Positions 14,067-21,919 of a DNA stretch of 64,000 nt are shown one piece after another. The position numbers and the translations under genes were made by a program. The stretch comes from a virus: positions 1 through 64,000 of the IMG/VR virus record IMGVR_UViG_3300042887_004758; one strand, written 5' to 3'. How positions within the stretch are numbered: the stretch's first letter is position 1; each line of letters starts with the position of its first letter. The notes beneath the pieces were generated by a model. The model had not been told where the DNA came from. It did no database searches and was given only the letters and a program-made list of their open reading frames with translations.

Positions 14067-15368
14067 ATGAAAAAAAATGTTATTTTCGAAATTGATAGGA
14101 TGAAAGAAATGATGGGTTTGATTAATGAACAAACAACTATTGGTCAGTGTTCAGGTAGTAATGAAATTAGTAATCCAGTTGTTGATGTATTGGAAATGTC
14201 ACAAGACGGTAACAGTGTAAAATTCAGATTAAAAGGATTTTTTGGGGCATCTAAAACAGAATCTGATAGTTATACGAGTATGTTGACCAAATTGAAAAAT
14301 ACCATAATTTCTAAATTAGATAAGGCATCGAGTCCTGAAGGATATGAATTGAAATTTATTAATATAGAATCAGCTATAGGATCGGCTAGTAATTATTATA
14401 ACGGACCTCTGAGACCAACTAACGATAATAATGGTAAGTTGATGAATCTTGATGTTTTATATAAACAGGAGCCTTATAAGGATATAAGAAAATTACATGG
14501 AGGGGACCCCAAAAAGTTCGATAGTGATACCGAAACAAATATGGGATTTGCATCTCAGAGAGTAAGTAAATTTCTTAAACATATTCAGGAAACCGCCGAT
14601 AAAACAGGTATTTCTTTAAGTGAAAACTTTACTCAAAGTAAAATATCTCCAATTATCACAGATACTGGAGGTTGTATAGATGAAAAAAGAGATAGTTCTA
14701 AATACCCAAATCCAGGTCAATATGTTGATTTAACAGGGTTAGTTCAGATAAAAAAGAATCCCGCAAAATGTTTAGAGGGTTTAAAAATTGTGGTTGGTTA
14801 TTTTAGATCTCCTAAAGTTGTGGATGGAATAAAAATCCCTAAAAATTCCCAAAATCACACATGTGTATTTGCCACATTTAATATTTTTGCAAATGGTGTT
14901 CCTATTGGTATATCTAATATGAATAATATGACTAAAGACTATCATAATCGGGAGCATTTTGATAAGTACGGTACAAGGTCTAAACTTGATTGGAATACAA
15001 CTCGTATTGGTACTCAAGATAATAGTACTCAAAAAAGATTTGAATTTGTAGAAGACGGTTTAATACCTGAGGATCCAGTATATGGAAAACAAGGATGGAC
15101 TGTCTATACGATCATTGACGTACCTAGTGACAAATTGAAGGAAATTGCGAGTAAAAGCCCTGATGGAAGGGTTAATTTGATGATGTCACCAAACACTGAC
15201 AGTGCACTAAGGGAGGGTGGTAAGGCGCATGGTGATGCGCCAATGGTTGCCGCTTATAAAATAAATAACGGTGTAGTTACCGAATTTTACGGACCAAAAG
15301 AACCCTATGGTAATATAGGTAATGTGAAAAGTGCCGTCGGTATAGGTAGTTTCATACCATGTCAATAA
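14067..15368 (+). CDS. Unknown protein with propeptide-like N-terminus, 433 aa
   Basis: Residues 1-21 (VIFEIDRMKEMMGLINE then QTT) are almost the same as the tag on the NlpC/P60-like protein, and LINE is also the predicted cleavage site of the major capsid protein. The remaining 410 residues are not recognised; they contain few Cys, a Gly/Asn-rich pattern and a beta-rich C-terminal half. No signal peptide. Preceded by TATTTAT 15 nt before the ATG and followed by a strong terminator, so it is an independent, probably late unit. A packaged or virion protein is inferred. Confidence 0.72.
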   Translation: MKKNVIFEIDRMKEMMGLINEQTTIGQCSGSNEISNPVVDVLEMSQDGNSVKFRLKGFFGASKTESDSYTSMLTKLKNTIISKLDKASSPEGYELKFINIESAIGSASNYYNGPLRPTNDNNGKLMNLDVLYKQEPYKDIRKLHGGDPKKFDSDTETNMGFASQRVSKFLKHIQETADKTGISLSENFTQSKISPIITDTGGCIDEKRDSSKYPNPGQYVDLTGLVQIKKNPAKCLEGLKIVVGYFRSPKVVDGIKIPKNSQNHTCVFATFNIFANGVPIGISNMNNMTKDYHNREHFDKYGTRSKLDWNTTRIGTQDNSTQKRFEFVEDGLIPEDPVYGKQGWTVYTIIDVPSDKLKEIASKSPDGRVNLMMSPNTDSALREGGKAHGDAPMVAAYKINNGVVTEFYGPKEPYGNIGNVKSAVGIGSFIPCQ

Positions 15369-15370
15369 TA

Positions 15371-15397
15371 AATAACCCCCTTTTGAAGGGGGTTATT
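15371..15397. terminator. Bidirectional intrinsic terminator
   Basis: Stem AATAACCCCC/GGGGGTTATT between convergent genes; it overlaps the stop codon of the minus-strand gene. Confidence 0.85.
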
Positions 15398-16010
15398 GTT
15401 TAAAATAAGACTGATCTAAAGTTTTATTTTTGAAGAAAAATTCAGCATTATTATAGTTCAAGGAATGATATGTAAAATTTGTAAAAGTATCGTAATTATC
15501 AAAACTTAAATCACCTCCTTCCACAAAAATTTCAGAATCAAGATCTGACGATAATACATCTGTTTTAATGATAAGGAAAACACCAAACCAATTACGTTCA
15601 ACCATATAAGTAAGAGTTACATCGGAATCAAAATACCATTTGTAATCATAACGAAATGCACATTTCACTCCTTTTAAAGTTGTACTAAGTGTATCAACAA
15701 AAGTTATCGTAGCATCTTCAGTATAACCTTCTGACCAAGAACTATAAAACGCACTGTCAACCAACATCAGAGCATTTTTGAAGGATTCCATACTTTGTGA
15801 ATTATCAAAAATAATTCTGACATCCTGCGATTCACCAAGATCATTAATCTGATAAAAATACACAAACTCATCTTGGTCATTTACAGAAACTGTTATAGAA
15901 TAACTATCACGTAACTTATCAGATGGTTGATACAGACCAAGTAAATGTTGTGAGGTGACAACATTATAACCACCCATAAGGAAAATAAGGACGATAAGAA
16001 ATTTTTTCAT
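15393..16010 (-). CDS. Secreted protein of unknown function, 205 aa
   Basis: Start placed at MKKFLIVLIFLMGGYNVVTS, a standard signal peptide, five nt after the promoter -7 element. The mature protein is beta-rich with many aromatic and Asp residues (for example YFDSDVTLTYMVERN) and no recognised motif. Predicted periplasmic or exported. One of four minus-strand secreted proteins in this region, each with its own promoter. Confidence 0.75.
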   Translation of the reverse strand: MKKFLIVLIFLMGGYNVVTSQHLLGLYQPSDKLRDSYSITVSVNDQDEFVYFYQINDLGESQDVRIIFDNSQSMESFKNALMLVDSAFYSSWSEGYTEDATITFVDTLSTTLKGVKCAFRYDYKWYFDSDVTLTYMVERNWFGVFLIIKTDVLSSDLDSEIFVEGGDLSFDNYDTFTNFTYHSLNYNNAEFFFKNKTLDQSYFKQ

Positions 16011-16014
16011 ACCA

Positions 16015-16046
16015 CAAATATAATAAAAATTTTTGTAATTCACAAA
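16015..16046 (-). promoter_or_regulatory. Bacteroidetes-type promoter
   Basis: TTTG (16043-16046), 20 nt, TATATTTG (16015-16022), ending 5 nt before the ATG: the transcript would be nearly leaderless. Confidence 0.8.
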
Positions 16047-16065
16047 AAGTCTTTAATTATTTTAT

Positions 16066-16590
16066 TTATTGAAATACTGTAAAAGTTGCAACAAGAACCC
16101 ATTTGTTTTTTGCTTCAGGATCATATTTTATTTTATATAGTACGATAAAAGTTTGATAATCCCAATCATCTCGTTTGGACCATTTTTTATCACTCATCAT
16201 AACATAATAGTGACCTTTTGGTGAGTTTTTCCAACGAGTGAAAAATTCATAGGCAATTTGTTTTGGGTCGACATACTGACTTGAAAAATTATAAGGACTG
16301 TAGGTTGCTAAAAAATTCTCAATATTAGTTGTTGAATGTGGAAAGTAACTTCCTGTATACATGAGATCATCAACACACCTATCCAGATGTTCAAGGGGAT
16401 TAATAAATTTTGTGACATCTGTCTCGATAGTAACTTTATTTAAATCAGACCTTTGATGAAGGCGAATACTGTCTCTATCATGATTGAGTAAAATATTGAA
16501 GTAGTAATTCACAGAATCAATATCTGATTGTGATTGAGAAAACACACATATCGGTGTCGACAGAAAAAATAAGAAGATCAAATTTTTCAT
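16066..16590 (-). CDS. Secreted protein of unknown function, 174 aa
   Basis: Start placed at MKNLIFLFFLSTPICVFS (signal peptide ending before QSQSD). The mature part is basic and alpha/beta, with YYVMMSDKKW and a C-terminal KNKWVLVATFTVF; no family recognised. Predicted periplasmic. Like the neighbouring secreted gene it has a near-perfect promoter ending at its start codon. Confidence 0.75.
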   Translation of the reverse strand: MKNLIFLFFLSTPICVFSQSQSDIDSVNYYFNILLNHDRDSIRLHQRSDLNKVTIETDVTKFINPLEHLDRCVDDLMYTGSYFPHSTTNIENFLATYSPYNFSSQYVDPKQIAYEFFTRWKNSPKGHYYVMMSDKKWSKRDDWDYQTFIVLYKIKYDPEAKNKWVLVATFTVFQ

Positions 16591-16594
16591 AGTA

Positions 16595-16625
16595 CAAATA
16601 TAAAAATAAATCCCCAACTCTCAAA
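16595..16625 (-). promoter_or_regulatory. Bacteroidetes-type promoter
   Basis: TTTG (16622-16625), 19 nt, TATATTTG (16595-16602) directly upstream of the 174-aa secreted protein. Confidence 0.8.
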
Positions 16626-16646
16626 ATAATCGGGGATTATATTTAG

Positions 16647-17035
16647 TGAAGGCGGGCGGACTCGAACCGCCGTCCCTAGTATCTCAAACAGAGAGTACTA
16701 CACGTTTAGGTCATTATTAATTCACAATAATCCGAAATATCTGAATTCTCACACCGTTCAGCCACGGTGGTAATACTTAAGGAGTACCACATCCTTTGGT
16801 TATTAAGGTAACCAACCTTCAGTGGACTTCTGTTCATAGGTGTATGTCCTGACCGACCCGTAGGTTTTCGGAGCCTTAGGCTACGTAAACCTCTTCAGTT
16901 TGGATCAAACCAATAGACTGAAGTTTTGCGAAAGTTTCGCCAGTTGTTTTTGAAACCGTAGATTAAAGTGATAGATCTCGTCTCACTACGTGCACTCTGT
17001 GCCTGACCATACCGGTCAAATCCAAAATCGCCCCC
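16647..17035 (-). ncRNA. ssrA: tmRNA (ssrA) with non-canonical tag
   Basis: The mature 5' end GGGGGCGATTTTGGATTTGA and 3' end GGCGG-TTCGAGT-CCGCC-CGCCTTC-A form the tRNA-like domain: acceptor GGGGGCG/CGCCTTC with a G-U at position 3 (alanine identity). CCA is not encoded. Of the two plausible tag frames, GCG at 16940 gives an 11-residue tag (AKLSQNFSLLV, stop TGA at 16905-16907 inside the loop of helix CTTCAGT/ACTGAAG), while GGC at 16941 starts with the Bacteroidetes-like GET but runs 21 residues to ...EEVYVA. Neither ends in the usual ALAA. Promoter and boxA-like element lie directly upstream. Confidence 0.93.
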
Positions 17036-17041
17036 ATATTA

Positions 17042-17087
17042 TCAAAGAACACCACAAATATACATATTTTTTTTAGATAAAATCAAA
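17042..17087 (-). promoter_or_regulatory. tmRNA promoter with boxA-like leader element
   Basis: Minus strand: TTTG (17084-17087), 21 nt, TATATTTG (17055-17062), then TGTTCTTTGA (17042-17051), 7 nt before the mature tmRNA 5' end. Confidence 0.8.
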
Positions 17088-17111
17088 TCCGTAAAAAAAA
17101 TATTATACAGG

Positions 17112-17145
17112 TTTGTTAATAAATAGATTTTTTTTTATATATTTG
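17112..17145 (+). promoter_or_regulatory. Candidate promoter of the peptidase gene
   Basis: TTTG (17112-17115), 22 nt, TATATTTG (17138-17145) on the plus strand; the ATG follows 5 nt later, so the mRNA may be leaderless. Confidence 0.65.
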
Positions 17146-17149
17146 TATA

Positions 17150-17935
17150 ATGAAACAACAAGATTTAGATTTTTTCAAAACACTACTCAGTATTCCATCC
17201 AAAACTTACCAAGAAGATCTGATGGTGAGTTTCATCACGGATTTTTTGTATAGTAGAGGATATGAATTTTACACGGATGATTTATCAAATATCTATGTAA
17301 CCAAAGGTATTGCAGAATATTATCCTTGTTTTGTGTCCCACCTTGATACTGTACATTCTATGACTCCAATCCGAGTTGTAGAAAAGATGTTGCCAAATGA
17401 TAATGGAGAGATGAAACTTGCTTTGCAAGGGTACTCCATGTTTAATGATCAACACGTCGGTATTGGTGGTGATGACAAGTGTGGGATTTATGTGTGTTTG
17501 AAGTTACTTGAATCTTTGGACAATGTCAAGATTGCTTTTTTTGTATCCGAAGAAGTCGGATGTATCGGATCCTCTGAAGCGGATAATTACTTTTTCTCCG
17601 ATGTCGGATATGTGGTTCAGTTTGACGCTCCTTCAAACTATATGGTGAGTGAATATTGTTCAGGTGTCCAATTGTTTGACCGTAACTCTGAATTCTTTAC
17701 TCGTATGGAGCTTGTCTTAAGTGAAACATTTAATCCTGAATTCGAGTTACAAAAACATCCTTATACTGATGTGAAGGCCCTCAAGGAATTATTCCCTCAT
17801 ATCAACATGATTAATCTATCTTGTGGTTATCACAGGTATCATACACCTCATGAATATATCATCGTTGAGGAAGTCGAGAATGCTGTTAATACAGGTATTG
17901 AAATCTATGATAAGTTAGGATGTGAAAGGATCTAA
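17150..17935 (+). CDS. M20-like metallopeptidase
   Basis: A di-zinc peptidase pattern is visible: SHLDTVH (about residues 63-69), GIGGDDKCGI (about 103-112), SEEVGCIGSSE (about 133-143), FDAPS (about 160-164) and YHRYHTPHEYI (about 227-237). These correspond to the His, bridging Asp, catalytic Glu pair, Asp and His ligands of the M20/M28/M42 clan. At 261 aa it lacks or shortens the lid/dimerisation domain of full-length (about 400 aa) M20 enzymes. Cytoplasmic. It lies between the tmRNA and the ClpC-like unfoldase, which suggests a role in finishing peptide breakdown; substrate unknown. Confidence 0.82.
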   Translation: MKQQDLDFFKTLLSIPSKTYQEDLMVSFITDFLYSRGYEFYTDDLSNIYVTKGIAEYYPCFVSHLDTVHSMTPIRVVEKMLPNDNGEMKLALQGYSMFNDQHVGIGGDDKCGIYVCLKLLESLDNVKIAFFVSEEVGCIGSSEADNYFFSDVGYVVQFDAPSNYMVSEYCSGVQLFDRNSEFFTRMELVLSETFNPEFELQKHPYTDVKALKELFPHINMINLSCGYHRYHTPHEYIIVEEVENAVNTGIEIYDKLGCERI

Positions 17936-17942
17936 AGAAAAA

Positions 17943-17960
17943 AGTGGGATTTCTCCCACT
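17943..17960. terminator. Bidirectional intrinsic terminator
   Basis: AGTGGGA-TTTC-TCCCACT stem with A-run and T-run flanks, between the convergent peptidase and clpC genes. Confidence 0.88.
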
Positions 17961-17964
17961 TTTT

Positions 17965-19983
17965 TTATCTCTTTTTTCTTAAGGTCACTTTGTCTTCCTT
18001 CATATATAGTTCGTATTTTTTATCGAGAACTATATTTTTCCTCAACACATTTTCGGATATAAAATCTTCAATCTGTTCTTGTATTGCTCTTTTTAGAGGT
18101 CGTGCTCCGAATTCTTCATCATATCCAATTTTCGAGATATGTTTGTATATACTATCATCGAAGTTGATGTAGTAACCGAGTTCGTCTAATCTATCTTTGA
18201 GTTGAACAAACTCGATCTCAATAATTTTGTGAATGTCGTTCTCATTTAAAGAATTAAAGAGAACTATCTCATCTACGCGATTTAAAAACTCAGGTGAAAA
18301 GTAATTTTTGACTTCCTTTTTTAGAATATCCCTTTTTATTTCCTCTGTGTTTGCTGCTCTTGATGCTGTATTGAAACCAACTCCTGTTCCAAATTCCATC
18401 AATTTTTTCACACCCAAGTTGGAGGTCATAATGATCAAGGTATTCTTGAAGTTGATGTGTCTTCCTGTAGAGTCGGTGATGTATCCATCATCTAAGATTT
18501 GTAACATCAAAGAGAATATATCTTTGTTTGCCTTTTCAACTTCGTCAAACAAAATAACAGAATATGGTTTATTTTTAACTTGTTCTGTTAATTGTCCACC
18601 TTCATTGTATCCAACATAACCCGGTGGAGATCCAATCAATCTACTCAGAGAATGTTTTTCTTGGTACTCACTCATATCAACTCTGATCAAAGAATTTGCA
18701 TCACCGAAGACTTGTTTTGCAAGTTGTTTTGCCAAATATGTTTTTCCGACCCCTGTGGATCCCAAGAAAATGAATGAACCGATTGGTCTGTTTGGATCTT
18801 TAATCCCAAGACGGTTTCTTCTGATTGCTTTTGAAATTTTTTCAACGGCATCATGTTGACCAATCACCTTTTCATTGAGATTATTTTCCAAGTTTATCAA
18901 AGCATCAACATCATCGGCTGATAATTTTGATACAGGTATTTTGGTGATTGATGCAACGACATCATATACCATATCCTCAGATATCTCTTTCCTTATTGTG
19001 TTTTGTTCCCTTTCAAACTTGTTCTTTTGGTCTTCAAGTTCTTTCAAGACTTTTTTCTCTCTATCTCTTAGATTTGCGGCTTCTTCATATCGTTGAGCCT
19101 TAACTACTTCGAGTTTTAATCTTTTGATGTCGGCGGCCTCTTCTTTTAACTTTTCAATGGACTCGGGAAGTTTTGTTGTAACCTGACTTCTTGCTCCAAG
19201 TTCATCCAAAATATCAATTGCTTTATCGGGGAATTCTCTGTTGGTGATATATCTATCGGACAAACGAACACAAGCGGTTATTGCATCATCGTGATATACT
19301 ACTTTATGAAAGTCCTCGTATTTGTCTTTGATATTCATCAGAATCTGAATGGTTTCTTTCACTGATGGTGGTTCAACTACAACCTTTTGGAATCTCCTTT
19401 CTAATGCTCCGTCTTTTTCGATGTTTTGTCTATATTCGTCTAATGTCGTAGCACCAATACATTGAATCTCACCTCGTGCTAAAGCCGGTTTAAAGATATT
19501 GGAAGCATCCAAAGATCCCGAACTATTTCCCGCACCCACGATGTTATGTATCTCGTCGATGAATACGATGACTTCTTTGGTTTCCTGAAGCTCCTCCAAG
19601 ATCACCTTTAGTCTCTCTTCAAATTGTCCTCTATATTTTGTTCCTGCAACTATGGATGTCATATCTAAAGAAACGATTCTTTTGTCACATAAGTTTCTTG
19701 GACAATCCCCTTCAAAAATCTTTTGAGCTAGACCCTCAACTATGGCGGTTTTACCACAACCGGGTTCACCGATTATTATTGGATTATTTTTCTTTCTTCT
19801 TGAAAGAATTTGAGCAATCCGTAAAATTTCTTCATCCCTACCTACAACAGGATCCAACGCTCCGAGTTCAGCAAGTTTAGATAAATCTCTTGAGAAATTA
19901 TCTAAGACAGGTGTTTTGGAGTTTGGATTTTGTTTTGGTTTTCTGTCCTTTTTGGACTCGCTTGGGTCGATATCTTCAATCAT
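17965..19983 (-). CDS. clpC: ClpC-like AAA+ unfoldase without N-domain
   Basis: Both AAA+ modules are intact: Walker A1 GEPGCGKT (72-79), Walker B1 [10 protein letters not shown], Walker A2 GSTGVGKT (about 407-414), Walker B2 [10 protein letters not shown], with a UVR-type coiled coil between them (about 286-317, [15 protein letters not shown]), which points to ClpC rather than ClpA. The VGF sequence at about residue 535 occupies the ClpP-docking loop, so it could feed host ClpP. The Clp N-terminal double repeat is absent; about 26 Lys/Ser/Pro-rich residues replace it, giving 672 aa instead of about 820. Divergent from a UVR-motif protein. Confidence 0.92.
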   Translation of the reverse strand: MIEDIDPSESKKDRKPKQNPNSKTPVLDNFSRDLSKLAELGALDPVVGRDEEILRIAQILSRRKKNNPIIIGEPGCGKTAIVEGLAQKIFEGDCPRNLCDKRIVSLDMTSIVAGTKYRGQFEERLKVILEELQETKEVIVFIDEIHNIVGAGNSSGSLDASNIFKPALARGEIQCIGATTLDEYRQNIEKDGALERRFQKVVVEPPSVKETIQILMNIKDKYEDFHKVVYHDDAITACVRLSDRYITNREFPDKAIDILDELGARSQVTTKLPESIEKLKEEAADIKRLKLEVVKAQRYEEAANLRDREKKVLKELEDQKNKFEREQNTIRKEISEDMVYDVVASITKIPVSKLSADDVDALINLENNLNEKVIGQHDAVEKISKAIRRNRLGIKDPNRPIGSFIFLGSTGVGKTYLAKQLAKQVFGDANSLIRVDMSEYQEKHSLSRLIGSPPGYVGYNEGGQLTEQVKNKPYSVILFDEVEKANKDIFSLMLQILDDGYITDSTGRHINFKNTLIIMTSNLGVKKLMEFGTGVGFNTASRAANTEEIKRDILKKEVKNYFSPEFLNRVDEIVLFNSLNENDIHKIIEIEFVQLKDRLDELGYYINFDDSIYKHISKIGYDEEFGARPLKRAIQEQIEDFISENVLRKNIVLDKKYELYMKEDKVTLRKKR

Positions 19984-20034
19984 TTTTTTTATTTTAAGAA
20001 TATATGTTTTTCATGAAAAAATCAATATTTGTAA

Positions 20035-20100
20035 TTTTGTCAGGTTTTTTTAATTTGTATGACATTTTGTCAGTTTGTAGAGTTTGGCACAGATTTGATA
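20035..20100. promoter_or_regulatory. Divergent regulatory region with palindrome and -24/-12-like element
   Basis: Between clpC and the UVR gene are a 13-bp palindrome TGACA-TTT-TGTCA (20060-20072), a direct repeat of TTTTGTCAG (20035-20043 and 20065-20073, period 30), and TTGGCACAGATTTGATAAG (20084-20102). The last resembles a sigma-54 -24 element (TGGCAC) but its -12 part has GA instead of GC. It looks like an activator or repressor-controlled stress promoter for the UVR gene. Confidence 0.5.
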
Positions 20101-20143
20101 AGTAGAGATTTTCAGAAATAAACTAATAAAAAAATTAATAAAA

Positions 20144-20581
20144 ATGTTACGTAAAAAAATTAACTTCAACAATTTGTTCTCTGAATTTGATTCTTTGTTC
20201 GAAGATTTCGGTTCATTTACTTCACCTTATATGATCAGGGGTAAAAGGAACGTGGAATCGGGAGATGATGAAAATGGATCTTGGACTAAAGAATCATTTG
20301 TATCAGAAGACGGATCATTTCAGGTGACTACAATATATAAAACATCTGGTGATCACAATAAGCCTTCAGGTGAAACATGGGATCTCAAAAAACAACTCGA
20401 AAGTGCGGTTGAAAAACAAGATTATGAGAGTGCCGCTAAACTAAGAGATAAAATCAAATCTATTGAATCTAACAAGGAAAAAATTAAAGAGTTAGAAACA
20501 AAGTTGAATAATTCTGTCACCAATCAAGATTTCGAATCGGCAATAAAATATAGGGATGAAATAAAAAAGTTGAAATCGTAA
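20144..20581 (+). CDS. UVR-motif protein, candidate ClpC adaptor
   Basis: Two UVR motifs fill the C-terminal half: LKKQLESAVEKQDYESAAKL (about residues 80-99) and LNNSVTNQDFESAIKYRDEI (about 122-141). UVR motifs mediate UvrB-UvrC contacts and also the docking of McsA-type adaptors to ClpC. The N-terminal 70 residues (FSEFDSLFEDFGSF..., then a beta-rich part) are not recognised and lack the zinc fingers of McsA. Divergent pairing with a UVR-containing ClpC-like gene makes an adaptor or regulator role likely, as inference. Ends at a strong terminator. Confidence 0.8.
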   Translation: MLRKKINFNNLFSEFDSLFEDFGSFTSPYMIRGKRNVESGDDENGSWTKESFVSEDGSFQVTTIYKTSGDHNKPSGETWDLKKQLESAVEKQDYESAAKLRDKIKSIESNKEKIKELETKLNNSVTNQDFESAIKYRDEIKKLKS

Positions 20582-20589
20582 AATTGAAG

Positions 20590-20613
20590 CCCCTCCCCCA
20601 CGGAGGGGTTTTT
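20590..20613 (+). terminator. Intrinsic terminator
   Basis: CCCCTCC/GGAGGGG stem with CCCAC-type loop followed by a T-run, after the UVR gene. Confidence 0.88.
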
Positions 20614-20635
20614 AATTCTTGATATATTTATAATC

Positions 20636-20938
20636 ATGAATATTAACGATTATTTATCTTCTACAACTGACGACTCAGTCCTTCTTTCTGAATATAGAAA
20701 TTTCAGGACTTTGTTTAATAATCTTTGTGAAGAAGGTACAGATCTGACATCTGAATCAGATAATACTGAGGTATTGAGAAATCAACTAAACAAAATTCAG
20801 GACGAAATTTTAAATTTTAAAAATATTATCCAAAATAATGGGTTTGATATTTCCGATAACAAATTTTTTGAACATATTTATTCAAAATTCAATATAATAG
20901 AAGAAGAAATACCTTTCAAAAATGGCAATAATATCTGA
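20636..20938 (+). CDS. Hypothetical protein, 100 aa
   Basis: Helical, acidic protein (for example NQLNKIQDEILNFKNII) with no recognised motif. ATATTTAT ends 4 nt before its ATG, so it begins a probable late transcript. Its 3' end overlaps the KTSC gene by 17 nt. Confidence 0.7.
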   Translation: MNINDYLSSTTDDSVLLSEYRNFRTLFNNLCEEGTDLTSESDNTEVLRNQLNKIQDEILNFKNIIQNNGFDISDNKFFEHIYSKFNIIEEEIPFKNGNNI

Positions 20939-21164
20939 AAAAATAGAAGGAACAAAGATTTTGAATGAGATTGAATCCTCAAACATCAATCAAACAATTT
21001 ATGACACCAAAACTCAAAACCTTGAGGTGACATTTAAAAATGGATTGGTGTATTCTTATGAAGAGGTTCCACATCAAATTTATACGAAGTTCAGAATGGC
21101 GGAATCACAAGGGTCATTTTTTAATAAAGAAATCGCCAAAACTTTCAAATATACTAAAAAATGA
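20922..21164 (+). CDS. KTSC-domain protein
   Basis: The 80-aa product matches the KTSC domain: SSNINQTIYDTKTQNLEVTF, then FKNGLVYSYEEVP and ESQGSFFNKEI, the usual order of a small beta-rich fold ending in the 'S.G.fFN..I' motif. KTSC domains occur alone or fused to nucleic-acid enzymes and lysyl-tRNA synthetases; precise function unknown. It overlaps the next gene by 4 nt (coupled). Confidence 0.85.
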   Translation: MAIISEKIEGTKILNEIESSNINQTIYDTKTQNLEVTFKNGLVYSYEEVPHQIYTKFRMAESQGSFFNKEIAKTFKYTKK

Positions 21165-21919
21165 ATTCAATCAATCAGGTCGTTGACACCTTGTTATATA
21201 AGGATGAGTTGAATCCCAAGTTTTGGGACAATCCTAAAACACCTGATAGTTCAACTTTGAAAGAAAACATCAGAAAACAACTCATGAAAATTAGTGAGGA
21301 GTTTTTTGAGTATTTGGATCTCGATATATTTTTGTCAGACATCACGATGACAGGATCTTTAGCGAATTTTAACTGGTCTGACTTATCTGATGTTGACCTT
21401 CATTTTATTTTGGATTACAAACAATTAGAAGGAAACGAAGAATTATATAAAGAATATTTTAACCTCAAAAAAACTTTATTCAACAGTACTCATGATATTA
21501 CGATTTATGGACATGATGTGGAAGTTTATATCCAAGATATATTGGAGTCTCATCATTCTTCTGGTGTATACAGTATCTTACATAATGATTGGGTTGAAAT
21601 ACCCAAACAAGAAGAAACACAGATTGACAAAGATATTTTAAAGAGAAAAATCAAGAATGTTATTTCACAATTTGATGACGTATTTTCAAATTTAAATGAC
21701 GAGGATCCCAAAAAAGCTATAGAAATATTGGATAATTTTAAAGATAAACTAAAAAAATATAGGTCAACTGGGTTACTCAAAGGTGGAGAAAAATCATATG
21801 AAAACCTCGTTTTTAAATATATGAGGAGGGCTGGATATATTCAAAAACTATTTGATGCTAAAAATAAAATTATAGACAAAACACTTTCTTTAGAATCACA
21901 TAGTAGGAAAAAAAGATAA
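21161..21919 (+). CDS. Nucleotidyltransferase-fold protein
   Basis: The signature of pol-beta-type nucleotidyltransferases is clear: TGSLANFNWSDLSDVDLHFI (about residues 64-83, GS motif plus DxD) and a third acidic position in HDVEVYIQD (about 113-121). The C-terminal 100 residues are helical and basic. Substrate unknown; such proteins can adenylylate or otherwise modify RNA, proteins or antibiotics. Co-transcribed with the KTSC gene at the front of the packaging block. Confidence 0.82.
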   Translation: MNSINQVVDTLLYKDELNPKFWDNPKTPDSSTLKENIRKQLMKISEEFFEYLDLDIFLSDITMTGSLANFNWSDLSDVDLHFILDYKQLEGNEELYKEYFNLKKTLFNSTHDITIYGHDVEVYIQDILESHHSSGVYSILHNDWVEIPKQEETQIDKDILKRKIKNVISQFDDVFSNLNDEDPKKAIEILDNFKDKLKKYRSTGLLKGGEKSYENLVFKYMRRAGYIQKLFDAKNKIIDKTLSLESHSRKKR

